Below the pieces are notes generated by a model, which saw only the letters and a list, made by a program, of their open reading frames with translations, ran no database searches and was not told where the DNA came from. A program made the position numbers and the translations under genes. Positions 47,152 through 57,933 of a stretch of 64,000 bases of DNA are shown in pieces (position 1 is the first letter of the stretch; the number at the start of each line of letters is the position of its first letter). The stretch is from Cladocopium goreaui (taxonomy: Eukaryota > Sar > Dinophyceae > Suessiales > Symbiodiniaceae), in the NCBI GenBank assembly GCA_947184155.2, contig CAMXCT020006632.1:129001-193000 (forward strand). Reading direction: 5' to 3'.

Positions 47152-50100
47152 ATGGCAGTGCTACAGCGCGTGACCGTCACTGGAGGGCAAGGGTTGCTTG
47201 GATATTGTGGGATGATGGGATGATTCAACGATCTTGGTGCAGACACTTCGTGTATCTTCCTGCTATGATTGTTTGATTTTGATTTTGCCTGTAATTTTCC
47301 AGGTTTTTGGGAGCTTATGCGACTTTGCTGAAATAAGACACTGCCTCTCCAAGCAGGAATCACATCATGATTTGAGGTGATCAAGGACTTGTTGGCCAAG
47401 GGTGCGGTTGTCGAGTCTTTGGATTTGAAAGAAGCACCTGACATCTTGGCACAGGCCAGATTTGCCTGACATTTTATTCATGTTTATCCCATATTTATTG
47501 AAAAATGTGATTCGTAGCACCAGAAAGAACAGAAAGGAACAGAAACTGAAGCACTGCAGGTGTTGTCAGAGGAGGAGCTTGGACGATTCAGCACAAAGCT
47601 GGTTGATGTGGCAGATTCTGCAAAGGCGCAGTGGGATAAAGCTGAAATCTGATGGATGTTTATATCATGATTTAATTGATTTTATGTGTAGCATGTGTAG
47701 CTGGAAAGAGCATCCACAGCATAGGTAGACAAATACAATCAAATACACTCTTATACAGAGACATGATGCATCATGATGCATCTATGGTTTAATACGTATT
47801 ATATGCCCCGCAGTCTGCAGATACCGGTTTGGTGTGTCTGGTTTTATGTCATGGACTGACCAGCAAAAGAAAGCGTTGCGCGTTTGCAGGTGAAGGTGGC
47901 TTGGCAGAGCATTGGTCCATGGCAAGATTCGCATGGCGACAAACTTTTCTATTGAGGTACTGGTTGAAAAAGGTTGAAAACTACTTTAGTCTCATGGATC
48001 TGATGGCAGTTTCGCCAAGGAAGCGATCCTTAACTTTAAACCAACAGCCGTGATCCATCTCGCTGGCGTTCAAATTCCACCAGTGCGTAGCTTGACTGCA
48101 TTTTTCAAGATCTTTCAAGATCTTTCAAGATCTTTCAAGATCTTTCAAGAGCGAATGAGCAGAGACAGCGGTTGTTTCCTTTGAGCCATGAAGATCCATG
48201 AAGCACAGTGTGGCCCTCTGAGGCAGCAATGCCCCTCTGGGCGTTTCAGTGAATCTGCTGGGCACCGTGAATGTCTTTGAAGCAGTGAAAGCTTTATGCG
48301 CGGACGGGGTGTCTCAGCTCCAAGCGGCATAGCACAGTTTGCTGCTGTTGTGTATGTTAATTAAACATATTTAAACCTTCTTGAACCAGTTTTGTCACAA
48401 AAAGAGGATCTGTAATCTGTACAATTGGAGGATTTGGAGGCGAGTTCCTGTTCAAACACTGAACTTTTTTTGGCCAAGGGAGCAGCGGTGCCAGTGGCAT
48501 ATGCATCTTCTGGTGCCGTACTTGGCCCATCTTCAGATTACGCTGCTGGAGCACCCTTGCCGGCTGAGCGAGACTATCACAGGCGATTGTTTTTGCAGCG
48601 AAGAACGGCATCAAATGAGACACAAAGTGTAATCTTCAATTCAGATCAAATGGGATGACTTGGGTATATCATGGTACATCATCGAGTATCATGGTATATC
48701 AATTTCGGGCCTCCAAGATGTGTGCGTCACCTATCCCGCAAGGCCTCGGACTCTGTACGGTGTGTTCAAGCTGTGCAACGAGGGCATGGCCAGAATATAT
48801 TGGCAGGATCATGGCATCCCTTCAGAGCCTTGTCTCATTTGGGATCCTTTATCATCTTTATCAGTTTCTTGAAGCATAAAACCCAACTGTCAGACCGGAG
48901 GGTCCGATCTTCTTTTGAGCCTCCTTGTGACCTGAAGCACTCAAGGTGGGTCTTCGTCCACTGACTATCTTTGGCGTTGGAAGAGAAATCGGCTTGACTT
49001 CCGGGCCGACCAAAGCAGTCAAGGCAGCAATCCTCGGGCGCCGCTTCGAGATCGAGGCCAGCGGGTTGGCATCGGCTCGGCCACATGACAACGGAAATCT
49101 GGATTCATCACACGCAAAGGATGTTTCCTGATGTTTCCTGCACAAACGTGAATTTTCCCTGACATGCCTATGCAATCAATGCACTACTTCGATGGTTTTG
49201 CAGATGTGGATTTTTCCTCTGCGTTTGACTACATCAGCACCAAGTCCTTTTAGCATTTTTCAGCACTGCTCTTTAGGCAGAAGGCTCCAAAGGTGAAACG
49301 CTTTGCAATGGCCAGTGCGACTTTGCAGATTTCTTCTATTTTCTTCTCTGTTTCACATGATTCCTGACATTCCTGACATTCCTGACACATCCTGACACCA
49401 TTTGATGCCTGCAGGTCGCAGGTGTCACTGGATTTCACCACGTGGCAGACGTGGCAAGGCTCTTCGTTGACACTTTGCCTGGTGCTGTCCGCCTCCCCGG
49501 CGCCCACGTTTCTGGGATCAAGGCAAGCACCGTACTCGGATGGTATGGTGTAATGATGTACTCAAATGTATTGGCTGTATTCAATACATCTCAATACTTC
49601 AACTGGTATTGAAATTATGCTTGACACTCTACGCACAGCCGCTTAAGACCTTGAGAAGCTGAAATTGTTACTGCAGGAATTCATTAAGTCAGCATCTATC
49701 AGATCTAATTGACAGAGCAAATTTGGCAGCGCGGCCTGTGCCATTCAGGGCCATGTAGTCTCCTACGAGGCCAGAGGTGAATTTTGTGATGTGGAGAAGG
49801 TCAGAGATTGCAGCCTGAAACTTCGGTCATTCAAGTGGGGGCACACATTGTCACCAGGAATTCCTGAGAAAAGCCGCCCAAGTTGTGCCCGAGGCTGGGT
49901 TCCTGCAGATAAGAAACAGAAACAAAAGCCTACTACTGTTAAATACGGTTCAAATTTAGGTAGATTCATGTAGATTCATGTAGATTCTGAATATTATATT
50001 AGATTATATTATATTATATTATAGTATAGTTAAGTGTTCTGCTGTTTTCCTAGACATTTCCGTTGCTTTCCGTCCAGTTTAACTGGTTGTCGTTTACAGG

Positions 50101-50535
50101 TGGCCAAGTTGGCGTGGATTCGCAAAGGCGCTCCAGAGGTGCCCATCCACGGTACCTTGGATGTTTTGATGTAACCAGTGTGGGGTGCCCATCCCACCCG
50201 GGAAAAACCCTTTGGAATCACCAGTGAATCACCAGTTTAAGCTCATCAAATATGGTTCAGTTATTCCAGTTTAGGCAATGAGTTAAAAAAAGTCCCCTAC
50301 TTTTTGAACATACCTTGGACCTAGCTATTGCTGAAACAACTTGGATTCACCATGGTTTTTCCAGGTTTGGTGGTGGGATCCTCAGTTTTCCCATTGATAT
50401 CCTCTTTGAGGCGATGTGGATGAAGCACCACTGCACATGCTGACCCAACGGGACAAGATCCACATGTCATTAGAGGAGGCCATCAGGGAGATGGTGCAGC
50501 GATACCAAGACTTGAAGGTGGGCGATGTGCTATGA
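47152..50535 (+). CDS. NAD-dependent epimerase/dehydratase family protein (extended SDR)
   Basis: Start ATG 47152. Exons: 47152-47192 (MAVLQRVTVTGGQ), 47303-47318 (16 bases, completing GFLGAY), 47377-47454 (VIKDLLAKGAVVESLDL), 47560-47625 (LSEEELGRFSTKLVDVADSA), 47890-47935, 48048-48082 (AVIHLAGVQIPP), ~48250-48308 (NLLGTVNVFEAVKALCADG), 48479-48582 (VPVAYASSGAVLG), 48743-48824 (RPRTLYGVFKLCNEGMARIY), 48946-~49060 (VGLRPLTIFGVGREIGLTSG), ~49176-49240, ~49415-49510 (FHHVADVARLFVDTL), ~50101-50155, and ~50409-50535 (HMSLEEAIREMVQRYQDL, stop TGA). TGGQGFLG is the NAD-binding GxxGxxG, HLAG the conserved strand-4 motif, and YGVFK the catalytic YxxxK with the upstream Ser in YASSG. PTKAVKAAILGRRFEI and HVADVA are typical of sugar-nucleotide epimerase-like SDRs. 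The substrate is not determined. Donors include GT, GC and one GA (48825). Confidence 0.85.
48101..48150 (+). repeat. 10-bp tandem repeat in an SDR intron
   Basis: TCTTTCAAGA four exact times (48111-48150), preceded by a partial unit. Confidence 0.95.
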
Positions 50536-51820
50536 TGGATGAAAGATTGGAGGTGGAAACTGGATGAAGATGATGAAGTCATTCAATTTTGGGGTTTAAG
50601 TGGTTTGATATTTGATCCACATTTGAGCTACCTAGGACAGCAGAACCTGGAAATCCTGAAATAACATGAAATGATTATTTTGTAATTTTTCGGTTGCAAC
50701 GGACAGCTTTGACCGTACTTGTAGTACTGTACAGTACTGTGGACTTCTGTTTTGGTCCCAGCCACTTGCTGAATCTTTTTTTGGTGTGAGGCACGTGGCA
50801 AGCTGAGTGATAAAGATCTCGGTGCAGAGCCACCGGTGCCGCCAGCATCAAAACTGTAGGACTCTGTAGGGCTTGAGCTGGAAGCTTTGACCAGCCGCTC
50901 CTTTTGACATTTCGACGAATCTGTACAAAGATTTCTGGTTGATCCTGGAGGTGAAGAGATCTGAGCCAGAATCCGCCACCAATCAGTGGAGTTATAAGTT
51001 GTAAAGGCAGCCGAAGCACAACCCCAGTGAAAGGTGATTGTAACTTTTTGTAACCCGACTGATGAGTGGCAATTTACCCCATGCTACAGTCAGGTCTTTT
51101 GTGAGGACTGAAGTCAAGACGGTAGCATGGCACAAAGATTGCTGACACAGCACCTGGGGAGTTTGTCCTCGGCGGAAAAACAGTCATGAAGAGAATGCTG
51201 TAGTTGATTATAGTTGCTACCATCGATGGTTTCAGAGATTTTCAGAGTGCATGTCTTTTGTACTGGTAAAACCTGGCAACACCTGGCGATGCTGTGATGT
51301 TCAAGCCACACATGCTCTAAGACCAAGACACAACTAGATAAGCAGAAGCAGAAGCGACATTTACGTGTTTGTCCAGTAGAGATAAAGATGTCAGGTGTTT
51401 ACTTCCGTGGAAGCTCTGTGTAACTTGTCAATCTGCAACTGAAGAACTTGATCTCAGATTCTTGGATTAGCATGGATTAGCGCCATTTGTAAAGCCACAA
51501 GAGGTGTTCCATTTAATTAATCCACAAGGCTCCCGCAAAGAACGTAGAATGTTTGCCATTGAAAGCCATGTTGTGGCTATTAGGTGCTTGGACCTGAACC
51601 GTCTTATGCACACACAGAATGTGACTTGAGATTGCATGGTTCATTGATGTTCGTTGTAGCTTCTTTGAATTTCGCTGCATGAAATGGTGCGCTGGTGCAT
51701 AAGGGTTCGCTTACTCGTTTGCTTACAAGTGCCAAGTGCCTCCAGGTTTGTTTGCTCTACTGACAAGCGTCTTGTCACAGGCCCATCGTGAGTTGCTGTG
51801 TTGTCCGACCCACCTATTTT
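50536..51820. other. stretch with no supported exon
   Basis: Downstream of the SDR stop. The longest frame (50675-51019, minus) has no recognisable domain and no splice context. Its DNA includes T-rich stretches and short duplications (GTACTGTACAGTACTG near 50722-50740). Confidence 0.4.
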
Positions 51821-51824
51821 GCAG

Positions 51825-54800
51825 TGCCTCAGGACTACATGGCAAGGATCGATCCATCCTTGCGGAGATGGAAGAGAAGTGTCAGAGTTTCCGAGGATTT
51901 GCTACTTGTCACATCTTGTCACATCTTGTCCTAACTTTGGTCACTGGGTAGTTGTACGCTTGGGAAATTTCATGGCAACCCGGCAACATCCGGCAACCAA
52001 TGGCAACCAATGGCAACCAGACTTCTCCCGAAGGCTGCTTCATCTTGAAGTTCATCAGGGCGAGTTGCGAGCCTTTCAAGCTGATGGCCAGCAGATGGAT
52101 TTGTCACTAGACTAAATTTCAGGATTACAGACTCACATGACTCACTAGTTCTGCTATGCTGATCTATGTGTTGCACTATGTTGTGCTAGTTGCTAGTTGA
52201 GCTTGGTTTGATCGTTCAAGATCTTCAAGTTGCGATGGAGAAGGGGGTGTCAAAACATCAAGTCTATATATATATACATGATTATACATGTCCAAATAGG
52301 AAACAAATATACTTTGAGTATCTTTGAGTCATGTGAACATTTAACTCCCTGATCCAGAAAAGTCATGAAAAGTCTGTGTGTGTGAGTAAAGGCTGTTTGT
52401 TTTGAGGTCAGAGGACGATGCAGCGCAACTGCAGTCCGTGTTCCCGTTTGATGCTTTCGCTCCAGAAGCAAAGCTTGAGCCGATAGCACCTGCAGCCTGG
52501 GATGCCAAGCGCCTACGGCCACTCGATGGTTCCATGCGATATGCGTGCAATCCTTGAATATCTTCAATGCAATCCTGTTGCTTGATATATTTGTTTTTTG
52601 CCAACCTTTGTTCTGTTTGTTATGTCTTGTTATGATCATAGACCGCGGGTCGCCTGTCCATCTCGCCATTTCGTGCCATTTCTCTACATTGCCTCGATAG
52701 TTCTGAGCTCTCTGAGGTTTGGAAAGGACGCCCGCCCATTTGAGGGATGCGCTGTGAATGATGAGAACCACCTGGAGAGGACGACAGTGGACCCTTAACA
52801 GCAAAATACATCAAGAAGCGCTTCTCATACCCCACTCTGGACTCGAAAGCAGGGGGGCTGACTACCTTACATCATCAATATCTATTATCTGTACAGATGT
52901 GAACAGATTTGCAATCGCACATCGTGCCATAGCTATCCATTGCTGTGCAACGTATCGAAGCAGATTGACATTGGACATCATTGGACCCAGATGCGTCCAA
53001 TGAGGCAGTCTTTCAAAGATTAAAGAGTCCCTTGCCTTCACCTGAGCTGTTTACAGCTATCGGATGCAGATTGCAAACGAGGCACGGATACGATCTGAGG
53101 TGAACCGCTGGGCGTCGTCGTCACTGTTGGAGGGCTATATGGATACAGCCATGGTGAAGGAGTGACAATTCAGATAATTCAGGATGCAGGTGGAGGCAGT
53201 GCATGACATCTTGAGAGATCTTGGGAGTTTGGACTGGTCTTGAGGAGAAGATGTATTAGATGATCCTGCAGTGGAGCTGTTGTTGGAAATGCAGCACCTT
53301 GAACAGCATTCTCAATTCCTGCATCTTACTAGGACTACAAAACCATAGCACATCTGTATGAATCGCTTCTCACAATCTTTTGATGCAGAATTTCCATCCA
53401 GCTTCCCAGGCAGAACGGAATCCGCAATCTTCGGGCCTTGTGCTTGGGCTGTGAAGCAAAACAGGCGATTCCCAATTTGGATGATTGAAAGCAGCTGAAT
53501 CTGTCTCTTGAAGTCTCTTGTATCTCTTGGAGAGACAACACCTACTTCCGACGTCTACAAAACCCCCTTCACCCCCATGCCTTGCACATCCATGGCTCAT
53601 TCTGTGCCAGGTAGCTTCTCTCACTCGAGCCAGGAGCTTGCAGAAGGATTGGAACATATTGCAACTGTTTGGACATGTTTGGACATGCAATCCTGGTATC
53701 GGAGCTTTATATACTAGATCATACTAGATCTATATAGGATTCTATCAATATTCTAATATATTCTATAGGTATTTTGTTTCAGCTGCGGGGTCCGTGTGAA
53801 TTTGGTCGCAGGTGTTCCAGGTGCAAGCACTGGACCCCCAAGCCCTGCGCTCGGCCGTGCCCGAGATACTTCTTCCCAAAGCCTTTGTAGGCCCGGCCCA
53901 TGCCCGGCCCATGCCCGGCCCAGTCGGATCAATCGGATCAATCGGATCAATCGGCCCATCAAAGAACAATCTCTGACAGTGGTGTGAAGTGGATTGAAGT
54001 GGATTGAAGTGGAATAAATCCGAATAATGCCTTTTCTTACACCTGGAGCCTTGGCTGTCAGAAAAGCCATGAAGCCAGGCCAAGTTGATTTGCTTCGTTT
54101 GGATTCATTGCCGCACGGATCCTCCTGCCAAGTGTTGCGAAGTCTTTTGATGAAGGTTTGCAACTCAGTTGGAGATGAAGTTTGACTCTTTTCAAACTGC
54201 ATCGGGCCTTTGTTGCTTTTTTTGAAGGGTTGGTTGCTTTTGCTGAATTCGTCCAGTCGATTTATGAGCAGGTGCAGCCGCGGCTTCTTGCGATGTTTGT
54301 TTTCAGTCAGGCAGGGAATTCATCTCCTGTTGCTGGGCACACGCAGCTGTGACTCTTCTTTTTCTTGGGTTGAGAGGTTGCAGGCTCATTCGCCTTGATT
54401 CAGGTGCCACCTCCCTTCAACTTCATACCCCATGGCACCCTAGCGGCATTTTTTGTCCATTTTTGTCCAATGACACCTTGGACATCCTTGGACATCCTTG
54501 GACATCCTTGGACCAAAGCATAGATTTTCCATGATTTTCCATGTGGTTCATTACGAACTGTCACGATTGTAGCTGAGGTCAAAGTGTGGAAACACCGCCA
54601 GCCATCATGGCCTGTTCATTGTCGGCAGTGATGCAGGCATAGTGCGCTTGTTTCTTGCAGCTCCAAGATGATTCAATGAGATTGGGACTGTTCGATACTA
54701 AGAATACTACAGTATGTTTGGAGTCTTGTCCTGAGGTGGTAGCACCTTACAATCTCTTCCTCATCCACTTGACTGGCCCCTATGCTTTGTTTGTCCAACG

Positions 54801-55585
54801 CGACGAATGGCACCAGGCAAAGAAGAGACGAGAGTGTTTCCCAGATTGGACCAGAATATAGAAAGCAAATAACATGTTGTGCTGACTGGGGAGCCCTCTT
54901 GCTTCAAGTTGCAAAGTCTGGAGCCCCATTTTTGGGAAGGAGCCTTGAGTGCACTAATTTCCTTTATTCTTGTTGTTTTTGGATCCTCGCAGAATAAACT
55001 CTTCGTGTCACTGTGGGTCCTGGCATTTCATGGACTTCTTGCAGGAGCTACCTATCGATGAATTGGATTGTTACCGCAAGGCATCAGTTTGGGGCATGGA
55101 GGACAGAGAGCTCGAACTCTTGAGCTGGCTCTGGTCAAACACATCAAACCTTTCAACATCATTTTTTTGTCGCATCCATGCTTCAGGACATTCCTATCAA
55201 CTTTGTGCGGGAATGGTTTTTTGAAGATGTCGATGAGGTGGGACTGGAACTTGCCTTGCTGGTGGGACTGCTGGGACTGCTGGGACTGCTGGTTGCTGAC
55301 TCCCAGGTCTTGCCGCGGATATGGGGCAACCTCACTGACCTCTATTCGAATGGCCAAGGGATGTTCACGTTAGCAGTCTAGGTCAGACACGGAGTGTAGA
55401 GATCGAAGCAAAAGGCTCTCTTTGGGCTCAGCAGGTGCTCTTGCAAATTGTGTCATTTGCGTCTGGTATCGTTTGGCAACGTGAAACTGCTCCGTTTGAA
55501 TCTTACCAAAGGACCAAACTGTCCCAAAACGGGCGGATGGAAGATCCAATGCTGTGGGCATTCCTTCGGATCAGGTCCTTTTAAG
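51825..55585 (+). CDS. unidentified multi-exon gene, partly membrane-like
   Basis: A run of exons with good coding character: ~51830-51890; ~52020-52115 (DFSRRLLHLEVHQGELRAF); ~52408-52551 (SEDDAAQLQSVFPFDAFAPE); ~53074-53163 (IANEARIRSEVNRWASSSLL); ~53527-53609 (RDNTYFRRLQNPLHPHALHI); 53811-~53890 (VFQVQALDPQALRSAVPEIL); ~54044-54156 (GALAVRKAMKPGQVDLLRLD); ~54224-54305 (EGLVAFAEFVQSIYEQVQPR); 54404-~54465; ~54715-54855; ~55182-55378 (PINFVREWFFEDVDEV then a hydrophobic LLVGLLGLLGLLVADSQVLP and LYSNGQGMFTLAV); and ~55434-55582 (VLLQIVSFASGIVWQRETAP). The late exons resemble a membrane protein, faintly like the PqiA-type LYxxGxxxLA motif, but I would not assign it. It may comprise more than one gene. 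Confidence 0.4.
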
Positions 55586-57300
55586 TTGCCATGTTTCACA
55601 ACGGCATGGATGCTGGACAGAGGTTACAAAGGGTGCTGTAAGTTGCCCGGGCAAGTGGAGCTGGGCCAGCCTTGAAAACGTGATAGTTTCGCATTTCTCA
55701 CATTTTACAAGCATAATTCTTTCATATGCTTCACATTGTTTCTCATAGTTTGCAGATTTCACATTTCAGGCGAACTTGAGCTTTTGCAGTAGTTAGATGC
55801 AGACACTTCACTGGTAACTGGCAAATGGCAGGTTTACTGGAGCAGTGGTCGCTGTGAATACCAGCAATTGATGGCTGCAATGATAGACGCCTAGAGAATG
55901 GTGTCATTTGCACGATCTTTCGGTGCACTCCAAGCCTCTCAAGTCTTGCTATTTCATCAATGGAATTTCCAAGACCGAATGAACCTATGATAGTAGCAGG
56001 ACTCAACGTGCTTGAGTGCAACTGTGACGTTGATACATGCTACATGTCTTGCTGCAAGTCTTGCTTTGGTTTCAAGCGGCTTGTAAAGCCTACGCCCCAA
56101 CCCAGGAATGACTTGGATTCACCTTCACCTTTGATTTCAATATTGAATCCAAAGGAAACACAAGTGGCATGTTAACGACTTCAACGACGTCCCGACGTCC
56201 AAGGCGTGGCATGTCAACGACTTCAACGACTTGGCCTCAGCGGTGCACGATGCTCGCTGAGGCCAAGTCGTTCATGTCGTTGACATGCCGTGCCTTTCTG
56301 CTCTTTGTTTTTTTTCCGCAGAGATGGAAAAAAATGTGCTTGTGCATTGACGACAGTGGATGCTCGTTCGTGTTGTTCAGTTGCGACTTACCATACTCAC
56401 TACTTCGCAAAACAGTCTCTCAACATTTTTCGACTTGGCTGGTTGAATAAGTGCGGCTTTGTTGGACACGTTGATATTCAATGCGCACAGGGTTTGTGCG
56501 ATCATTTTGTTGCGATGTGTTATAATTTATAATATACATTATACATTCAGCAGCGCAGGAGGATGACGAAAGGGTTTGCCAGTTTCGCCAATGCTATTTG
56601 TCATTATTTGTCACACTTTGCGCTGTGATGAGATATTTGCCCTTGCTACATTGTCGCGTCCAAATTTCCAATGTCCAGCTGGCTCTGGATGTGTCTTGGG
56701 TTGGACCTGTGGCTGTGATGGCTGCTATGGATGTTGCTACGATTTCGCCTGCAGATGCCAAGCTGCAAGTAGATCCTGACATCAATTTTGCCATGTCTTG
56801 CAGATGTCGAGTGTATTACAGTATTATGTATTAATTGTCTTCTACTTCATGGCCACTGGTAACCAGCTGGCGATGATGGGGATTGAGGTTGGTTCCTCTC
56901 AACATGTTTGGCATCGCAACGGCCCTGGACAAGATTGGACAAGCCATGATTTGCTGCAGGCACTCGTTTTGTCGGATCTTTGAAGTATTTCCAAGGCCAA
57001 GGGCTCGCAATTGCTGAGCCAAGAATTGCGGTCTGGGCCTGAAGCGGAATTACTCAGCACAATATGGCTTCATATTTCATCTTATATTTCATCTTATTTC
57101 CAGTTCCTTGCCTTCGCAAGTGATTGTGTGGCGTCGACAGCGTCATCAGACTAGCTCGCAAAGAATCTGCTTTTGTCAGGCAGGACCATCTTCTGCCTGG
57201 CGAAATGACCGAGGCTAGGACTAGGAGTTTCAAGACCGCAACAAAACACTCCAAGGATCTCCAAGGTCTATGTAGGTCAAAGAAGAGCGCAAGGGAGAAA
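55586..57300 (+). other. weak exon candidates, unassigned
   Basis: Possible exons at ~56165-56257 (HVNDFNDVPTSKAWHVNDFN, overlapping an inverted repeat), ~56663-56765 (ALDVSWVGPVAVMAAMDVAT, hydrophobic) and ~56890-56960 (LVPLNMFGIATALDKIGQAM). They could extend the membrane-like gene before them. Frames compete at each place, so no CDS is called. Confidence 0.3.
56208..56289. repeat. inverted repeat, 35-bp arms
   Basis: The left arm 56208-56242 (begins GGCATGTCAACGAC, ends TTGGCCTCAGCG) and right arm 56255-56289 (begins CGCTGAGGCCAA, ends GTTGACATGCC) are complementary at 33 of 35 positions with a 12-base loop. A third, direct copy of the GGCATGT(T/C)AACGACTTCAACGAC word starts at about 56166. 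Confidence 0.9.
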
Positions 57301-57933
57301 AACATGTAACTACAGCATACTACAGCATACAATAGCCCCAATGGTCTTCTGCTGAGCACTGCACACTGTTGCCTTTTGCCACGGACTGACTGGAATCATG
57401 GTGATGCAAAGACTGCCGTGCGCGTGTCTAGCCAATCTCCAAATCAATCCTGGCAACTTGCTACTTGTATGAACGAGGCAGCATTGCTGCAGCTACAGCA
57501 GCAATTTTGTTGGCAGCATCAAGCGCAAGGCACTTCAGAATTCTGTTCCGACATAAGCTGATGCTGGAACTTGGTGAATACATGTGAATACTAATTCTTG
57601 TTGTGAAACACCGCGACGTATTTTCTTCATTTTTTCTTTTGCTTTCTCAACTTTGGAGAATTCTTTGAAGATTTTGAAGATTGGCAAGATCAGCGGACTG
57701 GTTGCACTACAACACCATGCCAGGTCAAAGGGCCTGCGTCGCTGCCGCAAACCTGGCGTGCATGTGAGAGCTGCTGACTCTCCCGTTGCTTGGCGCCAGA
57801 TGTTCATTCTTGGCACAGTCGACACAGTCCTCTGAACCAATGCTTTAGTGAAGTATTAAAGAACATCACAGTAAGAACACATATGATGCCAATATCATCC
57901 AATATCATGAAACTGCATCAAACTGTTCAGAAG

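Noticed and set aside
52250..52804. 184-codon minus-strand frame
   Set aside because: It covers a strongly coding-like + strand exon at 52408-52551 and shows no domain of its own.
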